Source: Aurantiacibacter sp. MUD11 (GTDB lineage Bacteria > Pseudomonadota > Alphaproteobacteria > Sphingomonadales > Sphingomonadaceae). Taken from it: a DNA stretch of 64,000 bases. The stretch's first letter is position 1; each line of letters starts with the position of its first letter. A program made the position numbers and the translations under genes. This document shows, one piece after another, positions 44,776-55,082 of the stretch. Location of the stretch: positions 1,054,001 to 1,118,000 of the forward strand of contig NZ_CP114054.1 in assembly GCF_026967575.1 (NCBI RefSeq), read 5' to 3'. The notes below the pieces were generated by a model that searched no databases, had not been told where the DNA came from, and saw only the letters and a list, made by a program, of their open reading frames with translations.

Positions 44776-45531
44776 ATGAAAACTGGCACGATCTATCTCG
44801 TGGGCGCTGGCCCCGGCGATCCCGACTTGCTCACGCTGCGCGCCGCGCGGCTGCTGGAGCGCGCGATGCTGATCGTGCACGATGGCCTGGTCGATCCCGC
44901 CATTCTGGCGATGGCCCGCCCCGACGCGCGACTGGTCTCGGTGGCCAAGAGCCGCTCCAAGCACACGCTGCCGCAGGATGACATCAACGCGCTGCTGGTG
45001 CGTGAGGCGCGCGCGGGCCGCGACGTCGTCCGCCTGAAGGGTGGCGACCCGTTCATTTTCGGACGCGGTGGCGAGGAAATGGAAGCCGCCCGGGCCGCCG
45101 GCGTGCCGGTGGAAGTCGTCCCCGGCATTACCGCCGCCAATGGCGCGGCCGCCGCATCCGGTATCGCCCTGACCCACCGCGAGGACGCCAGCATCGTCTC
45201 TTTCGTGGCGGGTCAGTGCAAGGGACTTTCCGACCAGGATTGGGCGGGTCTGGCGGGCAAGGGTCGCACGCTGGTCATCTACATGGGCGTCAAGACTGCA
45301 CCGCAGATTGCCGAGAAGCTGATGACCGACGGCCTTGCCCCAGACATGCCTTTGGCAGTGATCGAGAACGCCTGCCGCGCGGATATGCGCGTGCTGCGTG
45401 GTCCGCTCGCCAGCCTGCCCGACCTGGTCGAACTGGAGCAAGTGAAAAGCCCTGCCCTGATCGTGATCGGCGATGTGACGGCACGCGAGGATGTCGCACT
45501 CGCCCGCATCGTGGAGGAGGCCGCAGCATGA
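44776..45531 (+). CDS. cobA: Uroporphyrinogen-III C-methyltransferase
   Basis: 251 residues. Makes precorrin-2, the precursor of siroheme needed by the sulfite reductase encoded three genes downstream. SAM-binding motif VGAGPGDPDLLTLRA, RLKGGDPFIFGRGGEE and TLVIYMG are diagnostic. Single-domain form without the CysG oxidase/chelatase part, so those steps are encoded elsewhere. First gene of the sulfate-assimilation operon. Confidence 0.95.
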   Translation: MKTGTIYLVGAGPGDPDLLTLRAARLLERAMLIVHDGLVDPAILAMARPDARLVSVAKSRSKHTLPQDDINALLVREARAGRDVVRLKGGDPFIFGRGGEEMEAARAAGVPVEVVPGITAANGAAAASGIALTHREDASIVSFVAGQCKGLSDQDWAGLAGKGRTLVIYMGVKTAPQIAEKLMTDGLAPDMPLAVIENACRADMRVLRGPLASLPDLVELEQVKSPALIVIGDVTAREDVALARIVEEAAA

Positions 45532-45824
45532 GGATCCTGACCGGCAACGACCTGCGGACCGGCGCAGTGGTCTGGTGGACCGGCGAACGCTGGTCGATCC
45601 ATATCGGCGAGGCCGTGGACGCGGGCGACGACGCGGAAGACATCATCGCCACCGAAAGCGCCGCACGGCGCGTGAATTCGGCCTATGCCATCGAGGCGGA
45701 GCAGACCGCCGACGGCCCGCGCCCGGCCCATATCAAGGACCGCGTGCGCGCCCTTGGCCCGACCGTGCGACCCGACCTTGCCGTACCGACAGCCGAGACG
45801 CTCGGCTGGGACTGGGTGATCTGA
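45528..45824 (+). CDS. DUF2849 protein of the sulfite reductase operon
   Basis: 98 residues, soluble. Matches the small DUF2849 family that is nearly always encoded directly before the sulfite reductase in alphaproteobacteria. Function unknown, probably an accessory to CysI. ATG overlaps cobA by 4 bp; the next start is 2 bp after the stop. Confidence 0.8.
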   Translation: MRILTGNDLRTGAVVWWTGERWSIHIGEAVDAGDDAEDIIATESAARRVNSAYAIEAEQTADGPRPAHIKDRVRALGPTVRPDLAVPTAETLGWDWVI

Positions 45825-45825
45825 C

Positions 45826-47460
45826 ATGTACAAGTACGACCAATACGACCAGGCCATGGTCGACGCGCGCGTGGAACAGTTCCGCGACCAGGCCCGCCGC
45901 CGCCTCGAAGGCAAGATGAGCGAGGAACAGTTCCGCCCGCACCGGCTGCAGAACGGCCTCTACCTGCAATTGCACGCCTACATGCTGCGCGTCGCCATTC
46001 CCTATGGCACGCTCAACAGCACGCAGATGCACGCGCTGGCGGACATCGCCGACAAGTACGATCGCGGCTACGGCCACTTCACCACCCGCCAGAACATCCA
46101 GTACAACTGGATCAAGCTGGAAGAGGCGGCAGACCTGCTGGCGGACCTCGCCAAGGTGGAGATGCACGCCATCCAGACCAGCGGCAACTGCATCCGCAAC
46201 ATCAGCTCGGATCACTATGCGGGTGCCGCGGCAGACGAGGTGGTGGACCCCCGCCCCTATGCCGAGCTGCTGCGCCAGTGGTCCAGCTTCCACCCGGAAT
46301 TTGCCTTCCTGCCGCGCAAGTTCAAGATCGCCGTGATTGCGTCGGAGAAGGATCGCGCGGCGATGCGGCTGCACGATATCGGCATCAACATCGTCAAGGA
46401 CGCCGACGGCCACCTGGGCGCGGCCTTCTACGTCGGTGGCGGCATGGGCCGCACTCCGATGATCGCCCCGCTGATCCGCGACTTCGTGCCGCTGGACCAG
46501 CTGGTGACCTATTCGGAGGCGATCCTGCGCGTCTACAACCGCCACGGTCGCCGCGACAACAAGTACAAGGCGCGCATCAAGATCCTGGTGCACGAGACCG
46601 GCGTGGAGGAATTCACCCGGCAGGTGGAAGAGGAATTCGCGCACCTGCTGCAGCAGGGCATCGAGCCGCCCATGGCCGAGCTGGAACGCATCCGCAGCTT
46701 CTTCCAGCCGCCTGAATTCGGATACGGCCTGCCCGATGAAGCCGACCGGTCCGACCCCGATTTCGCCGTCTGGATGGACCGCAACTGCGTGGCCCACAAG
46801 GTGCCCGGCTATACCTCCGTCGCCATCAGCCTGAAGCCGGTGGGCGGCATCCCCGGCGATGCCACCGCGGCGCAGATGCACCTGATGGCGGAGCTGGCGA
46901 AGGAATACAGCTTCGACGAATGCCGCGTCACCCACACGCAGAACATCATCCTGCCGCATGTCGAGATCGGCCGCCTGTACGAGCTGTGGCAGAAGCTGGA
47001 CGAAGCCGGCCTCGGCACCCCGAACCTGGACCAGGTGGGCGACATCATCGCCTGCCCCGGCCTCGACTATTGCAGCCTCGCCAATGCCCGCTCGATCCCC
47101 GTGGCGCAGAAGATTTCCGAACGCTTCGCCGCTAATGGCAAGGGTGATGCACTGGGCGAGCTGAAGCTGAAGATATCCGGCTGCATCAATGCCTGCGGGC
47201 ATCACCACGCCGGCCACATCGGCATCCTCGGCGTCGACCGTAAGGGAGTCGAGAACTACCAGCTGCTGCTCGGCGGCAGCGAGGCGGAGGACGTCTCGCT
47301 GGCCAAGATCACCGGCCCCGGCTTCGACGAGGCCGGCATCGTCGATGCAGTGGAAACCGTGGCCGACCTCTATCTCGCCAAGCGCGAGGACGGCGAACGC
47401 TTCCTCGATACCTACCGCCGGCTTGGCATGGATGCCTTCAAGGAGGCGCTCTATGGCTGA
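45826..47460 (+). CDS. cysI: Nitrite/sulfite reductase hemoprotein (CysI-type)
   Basis: 544 residues. Six-electron reduction of sulfite to sulfide. Siroheme and [4Fe-4S] ligands are in CPGLDYCSLANA and SGCINACGHHHAGHIG. The N-terminal half has the HFTTRQNIQYNW and NISSDHYAG motifs. This is the ferredoxin-type reductase found with DUF2849, DUF934 and cysH in alphaproteobacteria. Overlaps the next gene by 8 bp. Confidence 0.95.
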   Translation: MYKYDQYDQAMVDARVEQFRDQARRRLEGKMSEEQFRPHRLQNGLYLQLHAYMLRVAIPYGTLNSTQMHALADIADKYDRGYGHFTTRQNIQYNWIKLEEAADLLADLAKVEMHAIQTSGNCIRNISSDHYAGAAADEVVDPRPYAELLRQWSSFHPEFAFLPRKFKIAVIASEKDRAAMRLHDIGINIVKDADGHLGAAFYVGGGMGRTPMIAPLIRDFVPLDQLVTYSEAILRVYNRHGRRDNKYKARIKILVHETGVEEFTRQVEEEFAHLLQQGIEPPMAELERIRSFFQPPEFGYGLPDEADRSDPDFAVWMDRNCVAHKVPGYTSVAISLKPVGGIPGDATAAQMHLMAELAKEYSFDECRVTHTQNIILPHVEIGRLYELWQKLDEAGLGTPNLDQVGDIIACPGLDYCSLANARSIPVAQKISERFAANGKGDALGELKLKISGCINACGHHHAGHIGILGVDRKGVENYQLLLGGSEAEDVSLAKITGPGFDEAGIVDAVETVADLYLAKREDGERFLDTYRRLGMDAFKEALYG

Positions 47461-47917
47461 TACGCAGACCCACGACCTCGGCACCGGCAGCGATGGCGTG
47501 CAGTTCCGTTTCCGCGATGACGAGCAGGCCGACGTTGCAGCGGTGACCGTGGATTCCTTCCTCGATCAGGCCGATGCCGACGCCGTGCGGATCGAGCCCG
47601 GCGACGACGCGCGCGACCTGCTGCCGCATCTCGCTCGCCTGCACCTGGTGGAAGTGAACTTCCCCAGCTTCACCGATGGCCGCGGATACTCGGCGGCGCG
47701 CTTGCTGCGTGAACACGGCTATACCGGCGAACTACGTGCTGTCGGCGATGTGCTGGTCGACCAGTTGGCCTATATGCGCCGTTGCGGTTTCGATGCCTTT
47801 GCGCCGGAACGCCCGCTCAACGAGGCCAGCGCCGCCGCTGCACTGGAAATTTTCCCGGAAGTTTATCAATCTGCCGCAGATGCGAAATCACCGATCTGGA
47901 ATCTCAGGCATGGCTGA
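47453..47917 (+). CDS. DUF934 protein of the sulfite reductase operon
   Basis: 154 residues, soluble, acidic. Central VEVNFPSFTDGRGYSAARLLR and DQLAYMRRCGFDAF are DUF934 hallmarks. Always linked to the sulfite reductase in this lineage and presumed to assist it. ATG lies inside the cysI end and its own end overlaps cysH by 8 bp, so the block is tightly coupled. Confidence 0.85.
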   Translation: MADTQTHDLGTGSDGVQFRFRDDEQADVAAVTVDSFLDQADADAVRIEPGDDARDLLPHLARLHLVEVNFPSFTDGRGYSAARLLREHGYTGELRAVGDVLVDQLAYMRRCGFDAFAPERPLNEASAAAALEIFPEVYQSAADAKSPIWNLRHG

Positions 47918-48698
47918 ATCCGCTGCCCGCAAGGTGGACAGGATCGATAGCGGACCGGCCTTCACCCAGGCCGACGCCGATGCCCTGAACGCGCGTTTCG
48001 CCGGGGTTCCGGTGCCCGAAATGCTGCGCACACTGTTCGCGGAGGAGACCCTCGGCCGCGTGGGCGTGGTCTCCAGCTTCGGCACCGAAGCGGTCGTGCT
48101 GCTGCACCTGGTCGCCCGGGCGGACAAGAGCGTGCCGATCATCTTTGTCGATACGCTGAAGATGTTCGAGGAAACCCTCGCCTATCGCGAGGAGGTGATC
48201 GAACTGCTCGGCTTCACCAATGCCAGCGTCGTCCAGCCGAACCCGGACCTGCTGGTGCAGAAGGACGAGACCGGCATGCGCTGGTCCTACGATCCCGACG
48301 GCTGCTGCGAAATCCGCAAGGTCGAGCCGATGCAGCGCGCCAAGGCAGGGCTGGACAGCTGGATTTCGGGCCGCAAGGCGTTCCAGTCGCATACCCGGCA
48401 GAACCTGCCCCGCTTCGAAATCGAGGAAGGACGGATGAAGCTCAACCCGCTGGGCGACTGGACCAAGGACGACCTCGAAGCCTATTTCGAGGAGCACGAC
48501 CTGCCGCGCCACCCGCTGGAGGCCAAGGGCTACCCGTCGGTCGGCTGCTCGCCCTGCACCAGCACCGTGCTGCCGGGTGAAGATCCGCGTGCGGGACGCT
48601 GGCGCGGCTGGGACAAGACCGAGTGCGGCATCCACTCGCCCAACAACCCGGACAACAAGGACGGCGACCTGCCGCCGGGCTACGAACCGGTTTTCTAG
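47910..48698 (+). CDS. cysH: Adenylyl/phosphoadenylyl sulfate reductase
   Basis: 262 residues. The paired Cys motifs CCEIRK (about residue 132) and SVGCSPCTS (about 215) are those of the [4Fe-4S] APS reductase type; TECGIH carries the catalytic Cys. Reduces activated sulfate to sulfite. ATG 47910. Last gene of the cobA-DUF2849-cysI-DUF934-cysH operon. Confidence 0.94.
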   Translation: MAESAARKVDRIDSGPAFTQADADALNARFAGVPVPEMLRTLFAEETLGRVGVVSSFGTEAVVLLHLVARADKSVPIIFVDTLKMFEETLAYREEVIELLGFTNASVVQPNPDLLVQKDETGMRWSYDPDGCCEIRKVEPMQRAKAGLDSWISGRKAFQSHTRQNLPRFEIEEGRMKLNPLGDWTKDDLEAYFEEHDLPRHPLEAKGYPSVGCSPCTSTVLPGEDPRAGRWRGWDKTECGIHSPNNPDNKDGDLPPGYEPVF

Positions 48699-48707
48699 CT
48701 TGGCGAA

Positions 48708-49904
48708 CTAGTCGCGGACCAGCAGGCCGTAAGCGACCAGCGATCCGATCACGTCGTCCAGTTCCTCTTCGTCCTCCACGGAGAAGTCGGACTTGGCGAC
48801 CGAACCGGCGGCAATACGCGCCTGCAGTTGCGCCGCCAACGCGTCTGACAACGGCAGACTGGCTCCCGCCAGCACCACTTGCTTGCCGTCCTCGCCATCC
48901 TCGGTCGCATCCTCGAAGGAATAGAGGATGTGCTTGCGCACACTGAAGCGGTCGTCCGGCCCGATGGGGCTGCACAGGGCGTTCAGTCCGCCGCGCACGC
49001 GAGAGCCCTGCTGGCGGACGAAATTGCCCGAGAACACCGCCAGGGTCGCATCGAAGCTCGCCTTGTCGGCGATTGCCTGTGCCAGCCGCTCGAATTCGGC
49101 CTTGTGCGCCGCGCGGTTGCCTTCGTCGAAGAACAGGTCGCGCGGCAGCGAATGGCGCAGTTCGGGGATGCGCAAGCTGGCTTCGGCCACGGCCTCCAGC
49201 ATGAAGTCCGCCCAGGTCTGCACCAGGATCCCGACGGTGATGTGCAGGCTCGGCTCGTCGCCATGCGTCAGGGCACGGTGCGCGGTGCCGCGCGGCACGT
49301 AGAGGCACTGCCCCGGCTCCAGCACGAACTGATCCTTCAGCTGACCCACGTCGTCGCGGTCCTTGCGGAAGCCCTCGCCGCGATAAGGCAGGCTTTCCCG
49401 GTCGCCGTAGATTTCCCAGTCCTTCGCGCCGGCCACTTGCAGCACGAAGACATCGTGATCGTCGTAGTGCACGCCGAAGCCGTGCTCGCCCGGCGGCGTC
49501 ATGTAGATGTTGGTCTGGGTGCGGGCCCCGAATGCGCGTTCCAGCGACAGGCAGAATTCGTAGAGCTTGCCATCGGCGAAGTGCAGCTGCGGCAGGATGA
49601 TGGTGGCGCCGTCGCGAAATCCGTCGAGCACCGCGCCGCGATCAACCACGCCATTGGCAAAGGTGAATTCGGCGGGGTCGATGGACTGGCCGGACTTGGC
49701 CATGCTGATGGAGGTGGGCGGCAATTCGCTGTCGGCAATGATCTCGTCGATGCGGTCGATGCTCAGCAATTCGCCAATCGCAGCGTGCTGTACCGTCCCG
49801 TGGAAATACTTGCGCTCGTAATAGTCGCGGAAGAATTCTTCCGGCGAAAGCGGGGCCGTCAGCATCTGCATCGTTTCGCTGGCGGAAGGGGAATTCGTCT
49901 GCAT
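48708..49904 (-). CDS. JmjC-type cupin oxygenase, ribosomal oxygenase (YcfD/ROX) family
   Basis: 398 residues from ATG 49904 (AGGACAG upstream). The double-stranded beta-helix core has GFGVHYDDHDVFVLQVAG with the iron His/Asp, and the later His in PRGTAHRALTH. These features match the YcfD-type 2-oxoglutarate oxygenases that hydroxylate ribosomal proteins. An extra C-terminal winged-helix-like part is present. Substrate not determinable here. Convergent with cysH. Confidence 0.82.
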   Translation of the reverse strand: MQTNSPSASETMQMLTAPLSPEEFFRDYYERKYFHGTVQHAAIGELLSIDRIDEIIADSELPPTSISMAKSGQSIDPAEFTFANGVVDRGAVLDGFRDGATIILPQLHFADGKLYEFCLSLERAFGARTQTNIYMTPPGEHGFGVHYDDHDVFVLQVAGAKDWEIYGDRESLPYRGEGFRKDRDDVGQLKDQFVLEPGQCLYVPRGTAHRALTHGDEPSLHITVGILVQTWADFMLEAVAEASLRIPELRHSLPRDLFFDEGNRAAHKAEFERLAQAIADKASFDATLAVFSGNFVRQQGSRVRGGLNALCSPIGPDDRFSVRKHILYSFEDATEDGEDGKQVVLAGASLPLSDALAAQLQARIAAGSVAKSDFSVEDEEELDDVIGSLVAYGLLVRD

Positions 49905-49923
49905 CTGTCCTGCCCAATGCAAG

Positions 49924-49944
49924 GGGGCCGGATTGCCCGGCCCC
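49924..49944 (-). terminator. Hairpin after the repeat-protein gene
   Basis: GGGGCCGG-ATTGC-CCGGCCCC, perfect 8-bp stem between the repeat protein and the oxygenase gene on the minus strand. No strong T-run, so termination may be partial. Confidence 0.45.
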
Positions 49945-49971
49945 ACTCAATCACGAAATTTTCGGCTTGGC

Positions 49972-50415
49972 CTAGCCCGTGCCGCGACCGCGACCATAGC
50001 CGGCCCGGTCGGAATCGTCGGAGTCGGTCAGGCCGCTACGGCCATAGCCGGCGCGGTCGTTGGGATCGCTGTCGGTATAGCCCGTGCCGCTCCCACGGCC
50101 ACGACCGGCAGCGTCGGAATTGAGGCCGCCATCGGAATCGGTAATGCCGGAATTGCGGCTGCCACCGCCGCGGCCGTACTGGGCGCGGTCATTGGCATCG
50201 GCATCGGTAACCCCGGTGCGGCCGTGCCCGGCGCGATCGTTCGGGTCGCTGTCCGAATAGCCGGTACGGCCATAGCCGACGGCGTCATTGGGGTCGCTGT
50301 CCGTGCGCCCCGTGCGCTGGGCCTGTGCCGGCGAGCTGATCATCGTCGCTGCCACACCGCCACTCACCAGCGCCACGAAGGAACGCCGCGATACCGGTTT
50401 CACCCTTTTTGCCAT
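49972..50415 (-). CDS. Tat-exported protein with TDSDPNDRAGYGR repeats
   Basis: 147 residues from ATG 50415. The N-terminus has a twin-arginine signal (SRRSFVAL, followed by a hydrophobic stretch and SPAQAQ). The mature part consists of about six imperfect 16-residue repeats of the type TDSDPNDRAGYGRTG, alternating acidic DSDPND and Gly/Arg-rich YGRGG parts. The acidic loops could bind calcium. Tat export of a repetitive protein is unusual. Function unknown. Confidence 0.75.
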   Translation of the reverse strand: MAKRVKPVSRRSFVALVSGGVAATMISSPAQAQRTGRTDSDPNDAVGYGRTGYSDSDPNDRAGHGRTGVTDADANDRAQYGRGGGSRNSGITDSDGGLNSDAAGRGRGSGTGYTDSDPNDRAGYGRSGLTDSDDSDRAGYGRGRGTG

Positions 50416-50523
50416 GATATTTCCCCCACACCGCCTCCGACCCCTCGGAGACGTCCACATTGAGGGGAAAAGACTAACAATAGTGCCAGTAATGGCAAGG
50501 GAGGCTGTTAAGAAATTACGCGA

Positions 50524-51432
50524 TCACAGCCAGCCTTGCTGGCGATACCATTGCGCAGTGGCTGCAAGCCCCTGTTTCGTTGGGATTTCTGGCTGCCACA
50601 AGTCTGCCGGCACTTGCTGGCCAGGCGCGCTGGTCCAGTCGGGATGGGCCATGTAGCTGGCCCGATCCGGCGTCAATTTCGCCTTGTCGCCGCGCAGGAG
50701 ACGGTCGAGACGCGCCGCCGAGAACAGCAGGCCGCGCGGCACGTGCGGTGCCCAGACCTTCCTGCCCACCGCTTCACCAATGGCCTGCGCCAGCTCGCCA
50801 TGGGTCCAGCCACCTTCCTGCCCGTCATCCGGCTCGAAGATGCGATTGCTGGTTTCGGACAGCGGCTGCGACAGTTTCAGCAGCAGCCTCGCCAGGTCAG
50901 TGACGTGGATGATCGAGGCGCGTCCGGCGGGCGGCATCGGCACCATGCCCCAGCGCGCCGACTTGAACAGTTCGAAAATCTCGGTGTCCCGCGGACCATA
51001 GATCGCCGGGGGACGGACGATGGTCCAGTCGAGGCCGCTGGTCTGCACCGCCTCTTCGGAAAGGCGCTTCGAATGGCCATATTGCGACAGCCCCGGCTCG
51101 CGCGCGGCAAGCGAGGAGACGTGGATGAACCGCGCGGCACCCGCGCTCCTCGCCGCACTCACGACGTTCTCGGTGCCCACGATATTGCCCGCGCGAAAGC
51201 CCTCCGCATCTGGAGCATTCACCACGCCGGCTATGTGCAGCATGGCCTTGGCGCCGGCGGCCAGTTCCTCCAGTGCGGTTTCCGCATGCAGGTCGCCGCG
51301 CACCCAGGTCACGCCTTCGCGTTCGGGCTGCTCGCGGCGCGTCAGCGCGCGCACCTGCACGCCCTGCCGCAACGCCTCGTCGAGCACCGCCTGGCCAACA
51401 AAGCCGGTGCCGCCGGTGATGGCGATGGTCAC
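50524..51432 (-). CDS. NAD-dependent epimerase/dehydratase (extended SDR)
   Basis: 302 residues. Rossmann motif TGGTGFVG at residues 7-14 and catalytic YGHSK. Resembles atypical or complex-I-associated SDRs (NDUFA9-like). Substrate unknown. Its ATG overlaps the end of proB by 4 bp (ATGA), so it is translated from the obgE-proB transcript. Confidence 0.85.
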   Translation of the reverse strand: MTIAITGGTGFVGQAVLDEALRQGVQVRALTRREQPEREGVTWVRGDLHAETALEELAAGAKAMLHIAGVVNAPDAEGFRAGNIVGTENVVSAARSAGAARFIHVSSLAAREPGLSQYGHSKRLSEEAVQTSGLDWTIVRPPAIYGPRDTEIFELFKSARWGMVPMPPAGRASIIHVTDLARLLLKLSQPLSETSNRIFEPDDGQEGGWTHGELAQAIGEAVGRKVWAPHVPRGLLFSAARLDRLLRGDKAKLTPDRASYMAHPDWTSAPGQQVPADLWQPEIPTKQGLAATAQWYRQQGWL

Positions 51433-52562
51433 AGCAGGACCAGGTGATCCCGATGGATCACCGCCGAGCGCGGCGTATGGCCGAGGATGTCCTCCTGCTC
51501 CTCGCTGGGATGGCCCTTGATCGCCTCGACATCGGACCAGTCATATTCGACGAGCCCCTTCGCGATCATGCGCTTGGTCTCGTCGAACACCGGGATGATA
51601 TCGCCGCGTTCGAAGTCGCCGTCGACCTTGGTGATACCGGCGGCAAGCAGGCTCTTGCCCTTCCCCAGCGCTTCCACGCAGCCGTCGTCGATCGTGATCG
51701 AGCCGTTGAAGCGCATGCGTCCGCCGATCCAGGCCCGGCGACCGCTGTCGTCGCGCTTGGGCAGGAACAGCGTGCCGGTCTGGCCGGCCAGCGCGCGGGC
51801 CATCGGCATGTCCTTCTGCCCGTCGATAATCGCCAGCGCGATGCCCGCGCGTTCGGCGATCTCCGCCGCCAGCAGCTTTGCGGTCATACCGCCCGAGCCA
51901 AGTCCGGAGCCGGAGCCGCCATCGGCCATGGCGTGAATTTCCTCGGTCACGCCGCGCACCTCGTCCAGCCGGTTGGCGTCGGGGTGGCTGGGATGCTTGT
52001 CGTACAGGCCGTCGACATCGGTCAGCAGCATCACGCCGTCGGCATCGCAGGCCTGCGCGACGCGGGCAGCCAGCCGGTCGTTGTCGCCGAAGCGGATTTC
52101 GCCGGTGGCGATGGTGTCGTTTTCGTTCACCACCGGCACCACGCCCGATTTCAGCAGGCGGCCCAGGGTGGCGGAAATGTTGAGGTAGCGGCGGCGGTGC
52201 TCGAAATCGTCGAGCGTCAGCAGCATCTGCGCGGCCACCAGGTCGCGTTCGGCCAGCAAGGTCGACCAGGTCGATGCCAGCGCAATCTGCCCGACCGAAG
52301 CCGAAGCCTGTGCTTCCGCCAGCGTCCGCCGGCCACCGTGCGAGAATTCAAGCAGCTTCGCGCCGATGGCGATCGCACCGGAGCTGACAACCACCACTTC
52401 CTGCCCGCGGTCGCGCGCAGTGCGGATTTCGTTGACGATGGTGCGTAGCCATTCGACCCGGACCTGGCCGGAACTGTCGACCAGCAGGGCGCTGCCGATC
52501 TTGATGACCAGCCGCTTGCATTTCTCGGGATCGCGAAAGTCGTCGAGTTTTTCTATAATCAT
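51429..52562 (-). CDS. proB: Glutamate 5-kinase
   Basis: 377 residues. First step of proline synthesis. Amino-acid kinase domain with KIGSALLVDSSGQVR, VVSSGAIAIG and the NENDTIATGEIRFGDND active-site region, then a C-terminal PUA domain. Lies 39 bp after obgE. proC, the last step, is at 55989-56789; proA is not seen. Confidence 0.95.
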   Translation of the reverse strand: MIIEKLDDFRDPEKCKRLVIKIGSALLVDSSGQVRVEWLRTIVNEIRTARDRGQEVVVVSSGAIAIGAKLLEFSHGGRRTLAEAQASASVGQIALASTWSTLLAERDLVAAQMLLTLDDFEHRRRYLNISATLGRLLKSGVVPVVNENDTIATGEIRFGDNDRLAARVAQACDADGVMLLTDVDGLYDKHPSHPDANRLDEVRGVTEEIHAMADGGSGSGLGSGGMTAKLLAAEIAERAGIALAIIDGQKDMPMARALAGQTGTLFLPKRDDSGRRAWIGGRMRFNGSITIDDGCVEALGKGKSLLAAGITKVDGDFERGDIIPVFDETKRMIAKGLVEYDWSDVEAIKGHPSEEQEDILGHTPRSAVIHRDHLVLL

Positions 52563-52601
52563 TGCGCGTGCCAGATAGTGAGTGCCGCAGCCGATGCTAG
52601 G

Positions 52602-53681
<1,080 letters not shown>

Positions 53682-53719
53682 TTAGACGTTTTTCAGGGTG
53701 GGAATCATCTTTTGTTTTT

Positions 53720-53741
53720 CGCACCTGCATCCGCAGGTGCG
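53720..53741. repeat. Hairpin with T-tract and TCCTCC flank, second copy
   Basis: CGCACCTGC-ATCC-GCAGGTGCG, perfect 9-bp stem preceded by TTTTGTTTTT and followed by TCCTCC. Between tRNA-Ala and obgE. Same organisation as the hairpin at 38774-38795, including the flanking tracts and a tRNA neighbour. Confidence 0.5.
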
Positions 53742-53828
53742 TCCTCCCTAGATGCTCAGCAAGCTGTGCCCGCTGCAGCCGCGAATGCGACCCGCCCGGC
53801 GTTTGAGGGTCTCAAACAGGAAGAAAAC

Positions 53829-53904
<76 letters not shown>

Positions 53905-54003
53905 GTTCCAGTCTGTTTTCGCCCTGCCGGACAGCGTCGGCACGGCAGGGAGAGGCCCTTTAGCGGGACTCCGGCAGGCTTGCAAAGAGGGAAATTGCCG
54001 CTG

Positions 54004-54933
54004 CTAGCGTTCGGTCACATTGGTGGGCACGGGCTGCACCACAGGTGTGCTGGCGGTCGTCTCGTCCACCGGGATGACCGGCACCAGGACACCGGTTTCG
54101 TCCGGCACCGCCACGGGATCGTCAGGGATGACCTGGCTTACCAGCACGCCCATCGACCGTTGTTGGTCCTGGGTGCCGTAGAGCGCCACCCAGCCCGGCT
54201 GCGAAGCGCCATAACGCGAGCCATAGCGGGCATCCCACTCGCTGGAGGCAACCTCGTATTCCTCATAGGTGGAGAAAAACTGCTCGAACGCCTGTTCGTA
54301 GCGTTGCAGCCCGCTGACGGCGAAGTTGGTGAAGTTCGTCGGCGGCGCCGTGAGGTACTCGGTCGCCACGGCCAACGCGGCATTGCAGAAATGGCGCCGC
54401 GCCGGTGGCGTCGCGAAATAGTTGTAGATGCTGGTCGAATGCGCCTCGCGCAGCACGATGGCGGCGCGGCGCACGTCGTTGCGCGTGGTCGGCAAGCCGT
54501 CGTTTGCCAACTCGTCACGGGCGACCTCGCGGAAGCGGCTCTCCAGCGAGTTGTTGGCCGCTGACAGCGTATCGTTCTCCAACTGCAGCATCTGGGCATA
54601 GCCGTTCAGGATCGGCTCGTGCTCCGGCCGCATGCAGTTGAGCGCGGCGACGTTCCAGCCCGAGCGGAAATGCCAGATTGCCTCGCTCTCACCCAGGGCG
54701 GTGTTGATCGTTTCGCGCACGCCCATGGCGTTCTTGCGCGGGATGTTCATCTGGTAGGCGGCCTGCGGCGGCGGGACCGGCCGATAGGGGATCGCCTCGA
54801 CCACCGCCGGCGGCGGCGGGGGTGGCGGTGGAGGTGGTGGCGGCGGCGGCGGCGGAGGCGTGGCGCATGCCGCCAGCATGGCGACACCTATGGCCGCCGT
54901 GATTGCGCGGATGATCAGTGGTGGTTTCGTCAT
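54004..54933 (-). CDS. Lipoprotein with 17-proline run, hypothetical
   Basis: 309 residues. Signal with lipobox LAAC (about 20-23), directly followed by a run of 17 prolines that would span about 50 angstroms as a stiff polyproline helix, then a helical domain of about 230 residues with two Cys. It may be a spacer holding the domain off the outer membrane. Family unknown to me. ATG 54933. The Pro run needs EF-P for translation. Confidence 0.75.
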   Translation of the reverse strand: MTKPPLIIRAITAAIGVAMLAACATPPPPPPPPPPPPPPPPPAVVEAIPYRPVPPPQAAYQMNIPRKNAMGVRETINTALGESEAIWHFRSGWNVAALNCMRPEHEPILNGYAQMLQLENDTLSAANNSLESRFREVARDELANDGLPTTRNDVRRAAIVLREAHSTSIYNYFATPPARRHFCNAALAVATEYLTAPPTNFTNFAVSGLQRYEQAFEQFFSTYEEYEVASSEWDARYGSRYGASQPGWVALYGTQDQQRSMGVLVSQVIPDDPVAVPDETGVLVPVIPVDETTASTPVVQPVPTNVTER

Positions 54934-55027
54934 GGCTTCCGCTCAAGTCCTTGTCACACCGATCATGTATCACGCCTGACCGATGGTTAACACGAAAGCG
55001 GGATAGCGGTCCGAAAAGACAAAGAAA

Positions 55028-55059
55028 ATGCCCGGAGCGCATATTTGCACTCCGGGCAT
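55028..55059 (-). terminator. Terminator of the Bax inhibitor-like gene
   Basis: ATGCCCGGAG and CTCCGGGCAT form perfect 10-bp arms. On the minus strand the stem is followed by TTTTCTTTGTCTTTT. Lies 24 bp past the stop of the membrane protein gene. Confidence 0.8.
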
Positions 55060-55082
55060 CGCATTTCCGATTCGATCCGGCG

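Noticed and set aside
44782-44800. TGGCACG near the cobA start as a sigma-54 promoter
   Set aside because: It lies inside the cobA coding sequence and lacks the GC at the correct ten-base spacing, so it is not a -24/-12 element.
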